From assembly GCA_011772275.1 (NCBI GenBank), contig WVZU01000414.1, positions 331 through 10,771 of the forward strand: a stretch of 10,441 bases of DNA, given 5' to 3'. The position numbers and the translations under genes are program-made. This DNA comes from Planctomycetales bacterium (GTDB lineage Bacteria; Planctomycetota; Planctomycetia; Pirellulales; UBA7805). Positions within the stretch are counted from its first letter, which is position 1. Each line of letters opens with the position of its first letter. This document shows, one piece after another, positions 1 through 6,589 of the stretch. The notes under the pieces are model-generated. The model was not told the origin of the DNA and ran no database searches. It saw only the letters and a list, made by a program, of their open reading frames with translations.

Positions 1-2350
1 ATGGGGTCGGAGATCCGACTTGGAGGCGGGATGCGGATACCGCGTCATCCGAAGCGGGAAGGGGCTGCAGAGCCCCGGTGGCCGGATCGATGGGGTCCGG
101 CAGCCAATCGTGGACTTCGGATCCATCCGCCGCCGGCTGGGGTGCGATGTATTCGGCACCGGCGGCATGGTCGCCCAGCGGGATGCCGCTAAAAATATCC
201 GCCCGCAAATCAATCGCCGCTCGGCTCTGCGGATTGTAATGGATTGCCAGATTCACATATTTCAACGCGCGTTCCGCCTCCCCCAGGGCCCAGGCCCGCT
301 GTGCCTTGAGGAAGTAGTTGTGTGCGATACGTCGCTTGGCCAACGGGCTCAATTTTTCGAACTGGACGGCATGCCGATGATGGAATTCCATCGCCGCATG
401 GTTCCCTTCCTGAGTCAGCTCGGTGTCGCCCACAATATGTGGCGTGATCACGACCAGGATTTCGCGGCGATCCAGGGTTTCGGACTTTTGCCGGAAGAGG
501 GGTCCCACGGCGGGCAGGCTGCCCAAGAGGGGGATCTGCGTGGAATTCGACGAGATATCGTCGCGGATCAAGCCGCCGATGATCACGGTCGAACCATCGT
601 AGGCGATGATGTTGGTGGTGACTTCCGTCACTTCCTTGTCGGGCAACGTGAACCCCCCTTCCACACGCACCGAACCGGTCGACAGTTCGGGGTGAATTTC
701 CATCCGGACCAGCCCGTCATTGGAGATAAACGGCCGGATCCGCAACTGCGTGCCGACTTCCAGAAATTCGACCGATTGCGTGGTCGCTGTTTCGGTAACC
801 GTCGAACTGACGTAACCCAATTCGGCACCAATCAGAATTTCCGCTCGCTGCTTGTTCAAGACCAGCAAGCGCGGTGTGGCGATCACGTCGGTATCGCCAA
901 CCGTCTCCAGGGCGTCCAGCAGGAAACTGATGCTGCTGTTGAGGATCCCGACTTTCAGTCCCCCGTCGCTGAAATTCAACTGGCCCAGGGAGAGGGGCGG
1001 ATTGCCGGAGATGATCCGCACGTCGTCATGGTCCTTCAACAACTCGAAGTCCACCCCCAGTTGATTCGAATCGTTTAACTTGACACTGAGGATCATGGCC
1101 TCGATCGCCACCTGCAGCGGTCGCACGTCGACATCGCGGAAGACCCGATCGATCTCCTGCAAGACCGACACATAATCCCGCACCAGCACGACCTCCGCAT
1201 CGGCGTAATTGTCACCGCCGGCATTCGCCGAGTCGGCGCCGATTCCGCTTTCGGCTGGCGCGGTGACACTGACGGTACCCAGCGAGGGGGTCAGCAGCGG
1301 CGTGATCAAGGCCTGCAAATCGGACGCTCGAATGTAATTCGGCCGAAAGATCCGCGTTACGATTTGTTCGACCTCCGCGGGCTCGGTTTTGAATTCTTCG
1401 GGCAAACCGACGTAGATAATCTCCGCTTCGCGGTGATCCACATATCCGGTCGACTTCAGAATTCCGCGGAGGGCGGTCTCGAACGACACGTCCTGCATCG
1501 TCCCGGTGACCGTTCCCTGCACGCTTTTCGTCGCCACAATGTTGCGACCGCTCCCACGGCTCAACAACTCCAGCACTTCGCGAATATCAATATCTTTCAA
1601 TTGCAGCGAAAGTCGATCTTGGCCTGCATGGATCACCTCTTTGTGCGAATTCGGTGTCGCCGGTGGCGCCAGTTCTGGCAAGCGTCGTTGGGACGGGTCC
1701 GTTGTGGTTGACTGGCGAGCGATCTGCCGATCGTCCTCGCGTTGGCGGCGCTCCAGCACCTTGTCCAGCAACTGCATCATCGTGGAAACGGGCAGCGACG
1801 GTTCGCTTTTGTCGACTTCCACCTGTTGGCGAACGGCCGGACGCAGCGTCGCCACAACCGGCTCGCCGGCGGCGGCCAGCGGCATCTCCACCGCGGGGTT
1901 CGGCGACAAACCGATTGGCCTGGCTGGGATCGAGTGGGGTGTGGCAGGTTGGGCGGCCAGGGGGCCGGCCGGGGGCGTCCGTCTCACGGCACCCGACGCC
2001 GATCCGTTGCGGACCGGCCCCGGCCAGGCGGTGGTCGGTGTTGGATCCGCGGGCCCGGAGCCGAGCGGATTGGCCGATTCCCGCTCGATACGCGGGGCCT
2101 GCACCTCCGCCTGCCCGGCTTCGACAAAATCTTCGCCGGTGTCCGCTGCGGTCTCGACTGCCGCCGAGCCGACTGCCGCAGGGCCGACTGCCGCCGGACC
2201 GGCACTCGCCACCTGCGGGGTCGCCGGGGGTTGAAAAAAAGAAAGGGCGATCCGTGAGGAAAGATCGTTGGACGTCGAGAGGTAGACTGCGGCCCCTGCG
2301 CCACAAGCGGCGAAGATCGATAACAGAACGATGCGACCCAGCATGTTCAT
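1..2350 (-). CDS. Type IV pilus/type II secretion secretin (PilQ/GspD/MshL-like), 3' end outside window
   Basis: This gene encodes an outer-membrane secretin, the gated channel through which a pilus or secreted substrate passes. 783 residues are visible and no stop is reached, so the gene continues past base 1. Residues 4-24 are a hydrophobic anchor or signal. Residues 30-240 are a Pro/Ala-rich, low-complexity spacer. Residues 246-315 match an STN/N0 domain (RLSLQLKDIDIREVLELL). Residues 329-408 match a Secretin_N (N1) domain with a disordered insertion at 362-384. Residues 410-640 are the secretin core, with VAIEAMILSV, ATPRLLVLNKQRAEI, STVIIGGLIRDD, IPLLGSLPAVGPLF and EILVVITPHIV. After the core, 665-725 look like a TPR helix pair. 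ATG at 2350 lies 3 nt after GGAAGG; the in-frame ATG at 2344 lies 9 nt after it and is an equally good start. An in-frame TGA lies upstream near 2410. It is the last visible gene of the operon. Confidence 0.95.
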   Translation of the reverse strand, partial: MNMLGRIVLLSIFAACGAGAAVYLSTSNDLSSRIALSFFQPPATPQVASAGPAAVGPAAVGSAAVETAADTGEDFVEAGQAEVQAPRIERESANPLGSGPADPTPTTAWPGPVRNGSASGAVRRTPPAGPLAAQPATPHSIPARPIGLSPNPAVEMPLAAAGEPVVATLRPAVRQQVEVDKSEPSLPVSTMMQLLDKVLERRQREDDRQIARQSTTTDPSQRRLPELAPPATPNSHKEVIHAGQDRLSLQLKDIDIREVLELLSRGSGRNIVATKSVQGTVTGTMQDVSFETALRGILKSTGYVDHREAEIIYVGLPEEFKTEPAEVEQIVTRIFRPNYIRASDLQALITPLLTPSLGTVSVTAPAESGIGADSANAGGDNYADAEVVLVRDYVSVLQEIDRVFRDVDVRPLQVAIEAMILSVKLNDSNQLGVDFELLKDHDDVRIISGNPPLSLGQLNFSDGGLKVGILNSSISFLLDALETVGDTDVIATPRLLVLNKQRAEILIGAELGYVSSTVTETATTQSVEFLEVGTQLRIRPFISNDGLVRMEIHPELSTGSVRVEGGFTLPDKEVTEVTTNIIAYDGSTVIIGGLIRDDISSNSTQIPLLGSLPAVGPLFRQKSETLDRREILVVITPHIVGDTELTQEGNHAAMEFHHRHAVQFEKLSPLAKRRIAHNYFLKAQRAWALGEAERALKYVNLAIHYNPQSRAAIDLRADIFSGIPLGDHAAGAEYIAPQPAADGSEVHDWLPDPIDPATGALQPLPASDDAVSASRLQVGSPTP
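2156..2200 (-). repeat. Three tandem 15-bp units in the secretin spacer
   Basis: Three adjacent 15-bp units (2156-2170, 2171-2185, 2186-2200) differ by a few bases and encode the pentapeptides PAAVG, PAAVG and SAAVE (about residues 52-66). They lie in the disordered spacer between the N-terminal anchor and the STN domain and keep the reading frame. This is likely slippage-derived low complexity rather than a separate element. Confidence 0.7.
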
Positions 2351-2399
2351 AGGCCTTCCGTGGCTGGCAAGTTCGTGGCGTGGGCCCAGCGCAAAGCGG

Positions 2400-2425
2400 T
2401 CGCCCCATCACACCACGTGGGGCGA
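2400..2425 (-). other. Hairpin in the gap between the PilP/GspC-like gene and the secretin gene
   Basis: TCGCCCCA (2400-2407) is the exact reverse complement of TGGGGCGA (2418-2425), giving an 8-bp stem with a 10-nt loop. It starts one base after the stop codon of the upstream gene (2427-2429) and ends about 50 nt before the secretin start. No T-run follows on the minus strand, so it is not a typical intrinsic terminator. It could stabilise the upstream mRNA or set secretin output; the role is a guess. Confidence 0.5.
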
Positions 2426-2426
2426 A

Positions 2427-3158
2427 CTAATGGCTTCCCGTCAAAAAATGAATCCCCTCATGATCGCCAAATGTCGGCAACCGGACGCTCAGTTCATATT
2501 CTTCTCCGCCGCGGGCCAGCACCAGGCAGCCCGGACGGGCGGACACTATCTCGAATTCAAAGTCACCCTGGTCCAGCTGGTAGCGCAGTTTTCTCCTTGA
2601 CCGCGAGGCAGGCATCGTCTCATCCGAAGGGAAACTGTACGTGCGGCCGCTAATTTTGACCACCGTGACCCGCGGGCCCACCAGGGTACCCGTCAGGGTC
2701 ATGCCCAGATTTTCCGGCGTCACCTGACCGGCGGTAACCACGGCCTCCTGCTGCCCCTTCTCGCTGCCCATTCGCCCCGGTTGGGCCATCGCGTCCAGCG
2801 GCGCGAAGGGATCCGGCCTGCCATCGGGCATGGCGGCTGACCGCATCCGCGGATCGTTTGCGATCCGATTCATCAATTCGTCCCAGTCGGTGTTCGCAGC
2901 CGGGGTGGCAGCGGTGGCTGCGGGTGGCCCCGCCTCGGCAGCCACCGCAGCTACCGACGGCGGATCGAGCGAGGCGGTGGCAGGCCTGTTTTCCGCGGAA
3001 AACAGGCTGCCGAGTGCCGGGATCCAGTAGTAAACGGCGACCAGGATCGCCATCCCCAGAAACGCAGCCTTGCCCCTGTTGGCCAATATTTCCCGTGTTA
3101 GTTGTCTGTAAAGTTGATGGTGCATGGATAGGGGGGTCGTGCCTGGACGAGCCGGCAT
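2427..3158 (-). CDS. Inner-membrane connector protein, PilP/GspC-like
   Basis: The 243-residue product has the layout of GspC/PilP-type proteins that link the inner-membrane platform to the periplasmic N domains of the secretin. A cytoplasmic N terminus is followed by one membrane helix (about 31-52), an Ala/Pro-rich linker (58-90), a short charged stretch containing the motif GRPDPFAPL (113-121; DPF-P/L is common in PilP/GspC-type proteins), and a small beta-rich C-terminal domain (about 148-228, starting LGMTLTGTLVGPRV) resembling the HR/PilP beta domain. There is no lipobox, so it is membrane-anchored like GspC rather than a PilP lipoprotein. It starts 29 nt after pilO and is followed by the secretin gene, which is the expected order. 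The ATG at 3158 has only a weak ribosome site; ATG at 3125 (MHHQLYRQ) is an alternative. Function is inferred from architecture and position. Confidence 0.75.
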   Translation of the reverse strand: MPARPGTTPLSMHHQLYRQLTREILANRGKAAFLGMAILVAVYYWIPALGSLFSAENRPATASLDPPSVAAVAAEAGPPAATAATPAANTDWDELMNRIANDPRMRSAAMPDGRPDPFAPLDAMAQPGRMGSEKGQQEAVVTAGQVTPENLGMTLTGTLVGPRVTVVKISGRTYSFPSDETMPASRSRRKLRYQLDQGDFEFEIVSARPGCLVLARGGEEYELSVRLPTFGDHEGIHFLTGSH

Positions 3159-3187
3159 CTCTTTTATCGGTTATCGTCAGGCTCAAC

Positions 3188-3730
3188 CTAATCGGATTTG
3201 CTTTGATTGACCGCAAAAATTACCACATTTGTCTCGCTTTCCAGCAACGCTCCTTCTTTGGCCGGCGCTTGAATGGCCAGCCGATCGATCCACACCGTTG
3301 CTGGCAATGCTTCCAGCTGTCGCAGCATGTGGAACATTTGAGCGAAATTGCCGAGGGTCCCCAGTTGGAGGGGTGTCTGCCTGATGGTTTGCAGGCTGGT
3401 GGTGGTTTGGGGGTCGAAGCGGACGATTTGCACGCCCGATTCCTGGACACTCTGGCTGATCTTGGCCAGGACGGAGGCGGCGTCGTTATCATTTTCTTGC
3501 ATCCACCGCGTCACAAACGATTCTGTCTTTTCCAATTCTTCTTCTTTTTGGAAGATGGCGATTGAGAGGGGACGGGTGCGATCAATTTCTGCCTTACAGG
3601 CTTTTAATTCCGCGCGGCGCCTGGCGAGCTGGGCTTTCGCCGGCAGGAAGAAGACCAGCAAATATCCGATGCCGATCGCTGCCAGTCCCAGCGTCAGCAG
3701 CCAGTTTCCGTAGCGCCGTTTGCCGTTCAT
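3188..3730 (-). CDS. pilO: Inner-membrane assembly protein PilO/GspM-like
   Basis: The 180-residue protein has the PilO/GspM plan: a short basic cytoplasmic tail, one membrane helix (about 9-28), a periplasmic coiled coil (about 31-78, rich in Glu/Lys/Arg) and a ferredoxin-like C-terminal domain (about 97-175). The stretch LGNFAQMFHMLRQLEALPAT (126-145) fits the family pattern in which a helix precedes the strand carrying 'WIDRLAI'. PilO pairs with PilN through the coiled coil and ferredoxin-like domains, forming the periplasmic part of the alignment complex. The start codon overlaps the pilN stop in an ATGA, which indicates translational coupling and equal dosage. The assignment rests on fold-level features and the PilM-N-O order, since sequence conservation in this family is low. 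Confidence 0.85.
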   Translation of the reverse strand: MNGKRRYGNWLLTLGLAAIGIGYLLVFFLPAKAQLARRRAELKACKAEIDRTRPLSIAIFQKEEELEKTESFVTRWMQENDNDAASVLAKISQSVQESGVQIVRFDPQTTTSLQTIRQTPLQLGTLGNFAQMFHMLRQLEALPATVWIDRLAIQAPAKEGALLESETNVVIFAVNQSKSD

Positions 3731-4497
3731 GAGGGATTCTTTCCATCTTCGGGTGGACGGTGATCTTTTCCTGCCTGCTGGTCTGGGATGGGCTTTCCGC
3801 GGATCCCGCAGGCAGGCTGTACGGCGAGGTGGGCGTCGAATCGGGCGATCGATGGCCGGCCATCCGGATTGGGCTCGCTCTCTATCGAATCCAGTTCCAC
3901 CTCCGCAAACAGGGGATCCCGTCCGAGGCGGGAGAGGTAGTCGTGGAAGTGTCGGCTATTGAGCGTCGTGCCGGAGATCCGGACGACCAGTTTGCCTTCC
4001 GTTTGTTTTTTAAGTGACTGCCGATCTGCCTCGGCGGGCACGACCGTCGCGGCGGCCGTTTGCTTGGCAGCTTGATTTTGCGGGGGGCGAGCGGGCACGG
4101 CCCTTTCCCGTTGGACAACGATTTCATCCAGGGACATCGTGGCGGGCAGGGCTTCAATCAGAGCGGCGACGATCTGGGTATGCGGCCAGGGGTGTTCCAG
4201 GTAGACCGCCAGCTGTGCCATGGCATTCAGTTCTGCCAGACGGTTATCCAGGCGCGCCAGGCGGAGGGCTTCGGTCTTGGATTCGGCATGGTGTTGATCG
4301 ATTTCCGCCAGTTGTTTCTCGACCGAGAGGCGCATCCGGTACTGGAACAAGGAAGCCATGGGCAACAAGGTGGCAAAGATGAAGACCACCAGGATTTGGG
4401 AGACCTGCGAGCGGCGGCGCGCGTATTCCTCGCGATAATGGTCCGGCAGAAAATCGATCTGCTGCTGAACTCGCTGTTGGTTCCGTTCCCGCCCCAT
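3727..4497 (-). CDS. pilN: Inner-membrane assembly protein PilN (GspL C-terminal half-like)
   Basis: The 256-residue protein begins with the PilN cytoplasmic motif QQIDFLPDHYREEYARR (12-28; compare the family INLLPxxYR), the segment that docks into PilM. A membrane helix follows (about 31-53), then a coiled coil (56-93) and a ferredoxin-like periplasmic domain (about 105-225). That domain is split by a Pro/Ala/Gln-rich insertion (133-165), so the protein is longer than a typical PilN (around 180-200 residues). Residues 228-256 form a charged, Pro-rich tail. ATG at 4497 lies 9 nt after GGAG; a TTG just before it at 4500 is possible but less likely. It begins 3 nt after the pilM stop and overlaps pilO by ATGA, so pilM-N-O are tightly coupled. 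PilM and PilN are separate here, not fused as in GspL. Confidence 0.88.
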   Translation of the reverse strand: MGRERNQQRVQQQIDFLPDHYREEYARRRSQVSQILVVFIFATLLPMASLFQYRMRLSVEKQLAEIDQHHAESKTEALRLARLDNRLAELNAMAQLAVYLEHPWPHTQIVAALIEALPATMSLDEIVVQRERAVPARPPQNQAAKQTAAATVVPAEADRQSLKKQTEGKLVVRISGTTLNSRHFHDYLSRLGRDPLFAEVELDSIESEPNPDGRPSIARFDAHLAVQPACGIRGKPIPDQQAGKDHRPPEDGKNPS

Positions 4498-4500
4498 CAA

Positions 4501-5556
4501 TCAGTTCTCCCCGCGCAGTGCCAGGCCGGTAGCGATCGACCATTGGGACCGCCGCCGCGTCTCGCCACGGTCGTTCAGACCACGGAACGGATCCCCCAGC
4601 TGGCAGGGAAGTCCCAAGCGGCGCCCCAGCCAATCCACCAGCTCCTCGCTCGCCTCGCCACCACTGATAATCACCCGTGACAGGCCTTGCTGGCGAAAGG
4701 TGACCCCGTAGTAGCGGACGCACAAGGAGAGTTCACTGCAAATCCGGTCGCAGACCGGCCGCAGCGCCTGCTGGATGGCCGTGATCATTTCCGGATCTTG
4801 CTGATCACGTCGGCGGTCGCCGTTGTGCATCCGCAGCATGCCAGCGGCCGCCGGATCCATGCCCAGGCATCGGGAGACGGCTTCATCCATCTGGCGTCCC
4901 CCCACGTCCAAATATTTGACAAACAGGGGCGCTTCCCCTTGTGCGATCACCACCAAACTTTCGCCGGCGCCGATATTGACCAGCATGGAGCAGCAATTTT
5001 GATCGTGGGACCTGCGAAATTGGGAGGCGTAGCTGCGGACCAGAGCAACCGGCTCGACATCCACAGCGATCGGTCGCAGTCCCACGTCGACAATCGGCTG
5101 CAGGAACGCTTTTAGCTGATCCCGATGGCAAGCCATGAGGACAATTTCCCGCCGCATCGAGTCGCCGTGCCGCACATCGGCAGCTTCCAGATAACGCAGC
5201 TCGGCCTCGTCCAGCGGAAACGGCAATTTCCCCTGGGCCTCTTGGCGAACAACGTTGGCCAGATCGATATCGGGCGAGCTGGCGACGCGAATATTCTGGA
5301 TGAAGAGGTCCGCCGCCCCCAGGCAGACCACCGCCTCGCGGCCGTAAAATCGCCGGCTGTCCAATCCCTTGCTCAACGCATCCAGCACCATGTCCGGCTG
5401 CCGGGCAGCATTCCTGTCGGTGGGATGACCCAGCAGGTCCCACCGCGCCGCCTGGGCAACCGTCTTCCGATCTCTGCTCATCTGCACCAGCTTGATCGAG
5501 CTGGTGCCGATATCGACACCGATCGGGCTGTATCGTTTACTGGCAAAACTGATCAT
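4501..5556 (-). CDS. pilM: Actin-like ATPase PilM (GspL cytoplasmic-domain homologue)
   Basis: The 351-residue cytoplasmic protein has the actin/FtsA-like nucleotide-binding plan of PilM at its usual length. Residues 12-24 (IGVDIGTSSIKLV) are the phosphate-1 loop; residues 192-204 (LVNIGAGESLVVI) are the phosphate-2 loop; residues 295-315 (VIISGGEASEELVDWLG...) are the adenosine loop. QEAQGKLPFPLDEAELRY (105-122) is a typical PilM stretch. PilM binds the N-terminal peptide of PilN and couples the cytoplasmic motor to the inner-membrane complex. ATG at 5556 follows a purine-rich stretch (AGAGAGACGAG). The gene lies 32 nt after the GspH-like gene, and pilN starts 3 nt after its stop. No substitutions in the recognisable nucleotide loops are apparent. 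Confidence 0.94.
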   Translation of the reverse strand: MISFASKRYSPIGVDIGTSSIKLVQMSRDRKTVAQAARWDLLGHPTDRNAARQPDMVLDALSKGLDSRRFYGREAVVCLGAADLFIQNIRVASSPDIDLANVVRQEAQGKLPFPLDEAELRYLEAADVRHGDSMRREIVLMACHRDQLKAFLQPIVDVGLRPIAVDVEPVALVRSYASQFRRSHDQNCCSMLVNIGAGESLVVIAQGEAPLFVKYLDVGGRQMDEAVSRCLGMDPAAAGMLRMHNGDRRRDQQDPEMITAIQQALRPVCDRICSELSLCVRYYGVTFRQQGLSRVIISGGEASEELVDWLGRRLGLPCQLGDPFRGLNDRGETRRRSQWSIATGLALRGEN

Positions 5557-5588
5557 GAAGATCTCGTCTCTCTTTAGAAAGGGTAAAC

Positions 5589-6188
5589 CTAGGATGCTTT
5601 GCCGTATAAACTGCTGGGCAGATCCCGCTGGGGATCGTGCAGGCGGGCGATCCCGGTCAGCGGATGGATTTCAATGGCCAGGTAGCGGGCTGCGTCCCCC
5701 GCACCGGCGGTCAGCCAGATGATCGTGGGCCCGCTTGGGGCAGTTTCCCCCAGGGGGCCGAATTCCACCTCGGCCGGTTCCGGCAGCGGGTCGCCCTCCA
5801 GCCCGGCGGTAGCGGCGAAGATCGTGACCGATTCCCGGATTCCTGGCAAGGACGTCAGAGACAAAATCTGCTGGTCGGGAGGATCCGAGGGCGACCGGTT
5901 GGGGGACGGTGGTAAGGCGTGAAGGGTCGTGTCGCTACCGCTGTGCTGAATCACCACTTGGTTCAGCGATTGGTTGAAGGTGACCCGATAATGGCTGTTG
6001 AACGTGACCGCCAGATTGCGGGCATAATCCAGCTCGGCAGCCACCACGCGCCCGGCCGAGCGGAGTTGTTCGGCAATGCCGGGGCGCATGTCGGGAATCA
6101 CCAAGGCGGCTACGGTGCTGAGCAGCACCAGCGCGATGAAAATCTCCAGGAGGGTGATACCGGAACGTCTCGATTCAGGATTCCGCAT
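5589..6188 (-). CDS. GspH-like minor pseudopilin
   Basis: The 199-residue product carries a type III prepilin leader: basic RRSG (7-10), predicted cleavage after Gly10, then ITLLEIFIALVLLSTVAALV with Glu at +5. The following helix LRSAGRVVAAELDYARNLAV (42-61) and the strand HYRVTFN match the GspH/FimT pattern of an amphipathic helix leading into a beta domain. A Pro/Ser-rich insertion (91-107) separates the strands. The end (EFGPLGE...IIWLTAG...LAIEIHPLTGIARL) is the GspH-type C-terminal sheet. In type II systems such minor pseudopilins join the I-J-K tip complex to the pseudopilus shaft. It is placed between the small coiled-coil gene and pilM. The ribosome site upstream of ATG 6188 (GGGGCGGA) is weak. 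Confidence 0.88.
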   Translation of the reverse strand: MRNPESRRSGITLLEIFIALVLLSTVAALVIPDMRPGIAEQLRSAGRVVAAELDYARNLAVTFNSHYRVTFNQSLNQVVIQHSGSDTTLHALPPSPNRSPSDPPDQQILSLTSLPGIRESVTIFAATAGLEGDPLPEPAEVEFGPLGETAPSGPTIIWLTAGAGDAARYLAIEIHPLTGIARLHDPQRDLPSSLYGKAS

Positions 6189-6266
6189 GGTCCGCCCCAG
6201 CCAGGCCGCTCGTCGTCGCCAGAGATCCGGACGGCACCGCGGGCCCTGCTGTCGCCGGGCGGCACG

Positions 6267-6512
6267 CTACCTGGCCGGTTGCGGCGCTACGATGACCGCC
6301 AGCTTGCCGCTGCTCAGCAGGGTATTCTGCTCTCTTAGGAGACGATTGAGCTGTTTGAGTTCCTCGATCATGATTTCGCGTTGTTCGGCGGGATTGACAA
6401 ACGGAATCTGCTTGCCGGGTGCCGCCGGACTGGTTCGGTAAAAGCTTAGCACGCACAGGCACAGTACGTTGGCCAGAATCAGCAGCGGCCAGAAGTTGCG
6501 TTTTCGCATCAT
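6267..6512 (-). CDS. Small membrane-anchored coiled-coil protein, unknown function
   Basis: I do not recognise this 81-residue protein. It has a short basic N terminus (MMRKRN), one hydrophobic helix (about residues 8-25, FWPLLILANVLCLCVLSF), a short Pro-rich linker (30-40) and a predicted helix with coiled-coil character (about 42-67, EQREIMIEELKQLNRLLREQ). The topology is that of a bitopic protein with a short periplasmic coiled coil. The start is set by a strong Shine-Dalgarno GGAGG (6518-6522) exactly 5 nt before ATG 6512; the more upstream ATG at 6524 has no ribosome site. It lies between the GspK-like and GspH-like pseudopilin genes, so a role in assembling or anchoring the pseudopilus is plausible but unproven. 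Confidence 0.7.
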   Translation of the reverse strand: MMRKRNFWPLLILANVLCLCVLSFYRTSPAAPGKQIPFVNPAEQREIMIEELKQLNRLLREQNTLLSSGKLAVIVAPQPAR

Positions 6513-6517
6513 CGGAA

Positions 6518-6522
6518 CCTCC
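6518..6522 (-). promoter_or_regulatory. Shine-Dalgarno GGAGG of the small coiled-coil gene
   Basis: GGAGG on the minus strand sits 5 nt upstream of ATG 6512. It decides the start of the small gene in favour of 6512 over the upstream in-frame ATG at 6524, within which this site would lie. Confidence 0.7.
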
Positions 6523-6589
6523 ATGGTGGTGGCAGTGACAGCGGTCTACCGTCTGCAAAGGGCAAAGACGTGCCGCTTTCATAGAATCG

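Noticed and set aside
20..1078. 352-codon open frame on the plus strand
   Set aside because: It lies antisense to the secretin core, whose motifs (IGGLIRDD, ATPRLLVLN, LLGSLPAVGPLF) are unmistakable on the minus strand. Long antisense frames are common in GC-rich genes and this one shows no recognisable domain.
2302..2350. Secretin as a lipoprotein with Cys16 (FAAC)
   Set aside because: The -3 residue is Phe and hydrophobic residues continue past the Cys, so the segment looks more like a signal anchor or signal peptide than a lipobox.
1587..2411. 274-codon minus-strand frame overlapping the secretin N-terminal region
   Set aside because: It is an Arg/Gly-rich shadow in a different frame from the secretin; the true frame has the ATG, the hydrophobic anchor and continuity into the STN domain.
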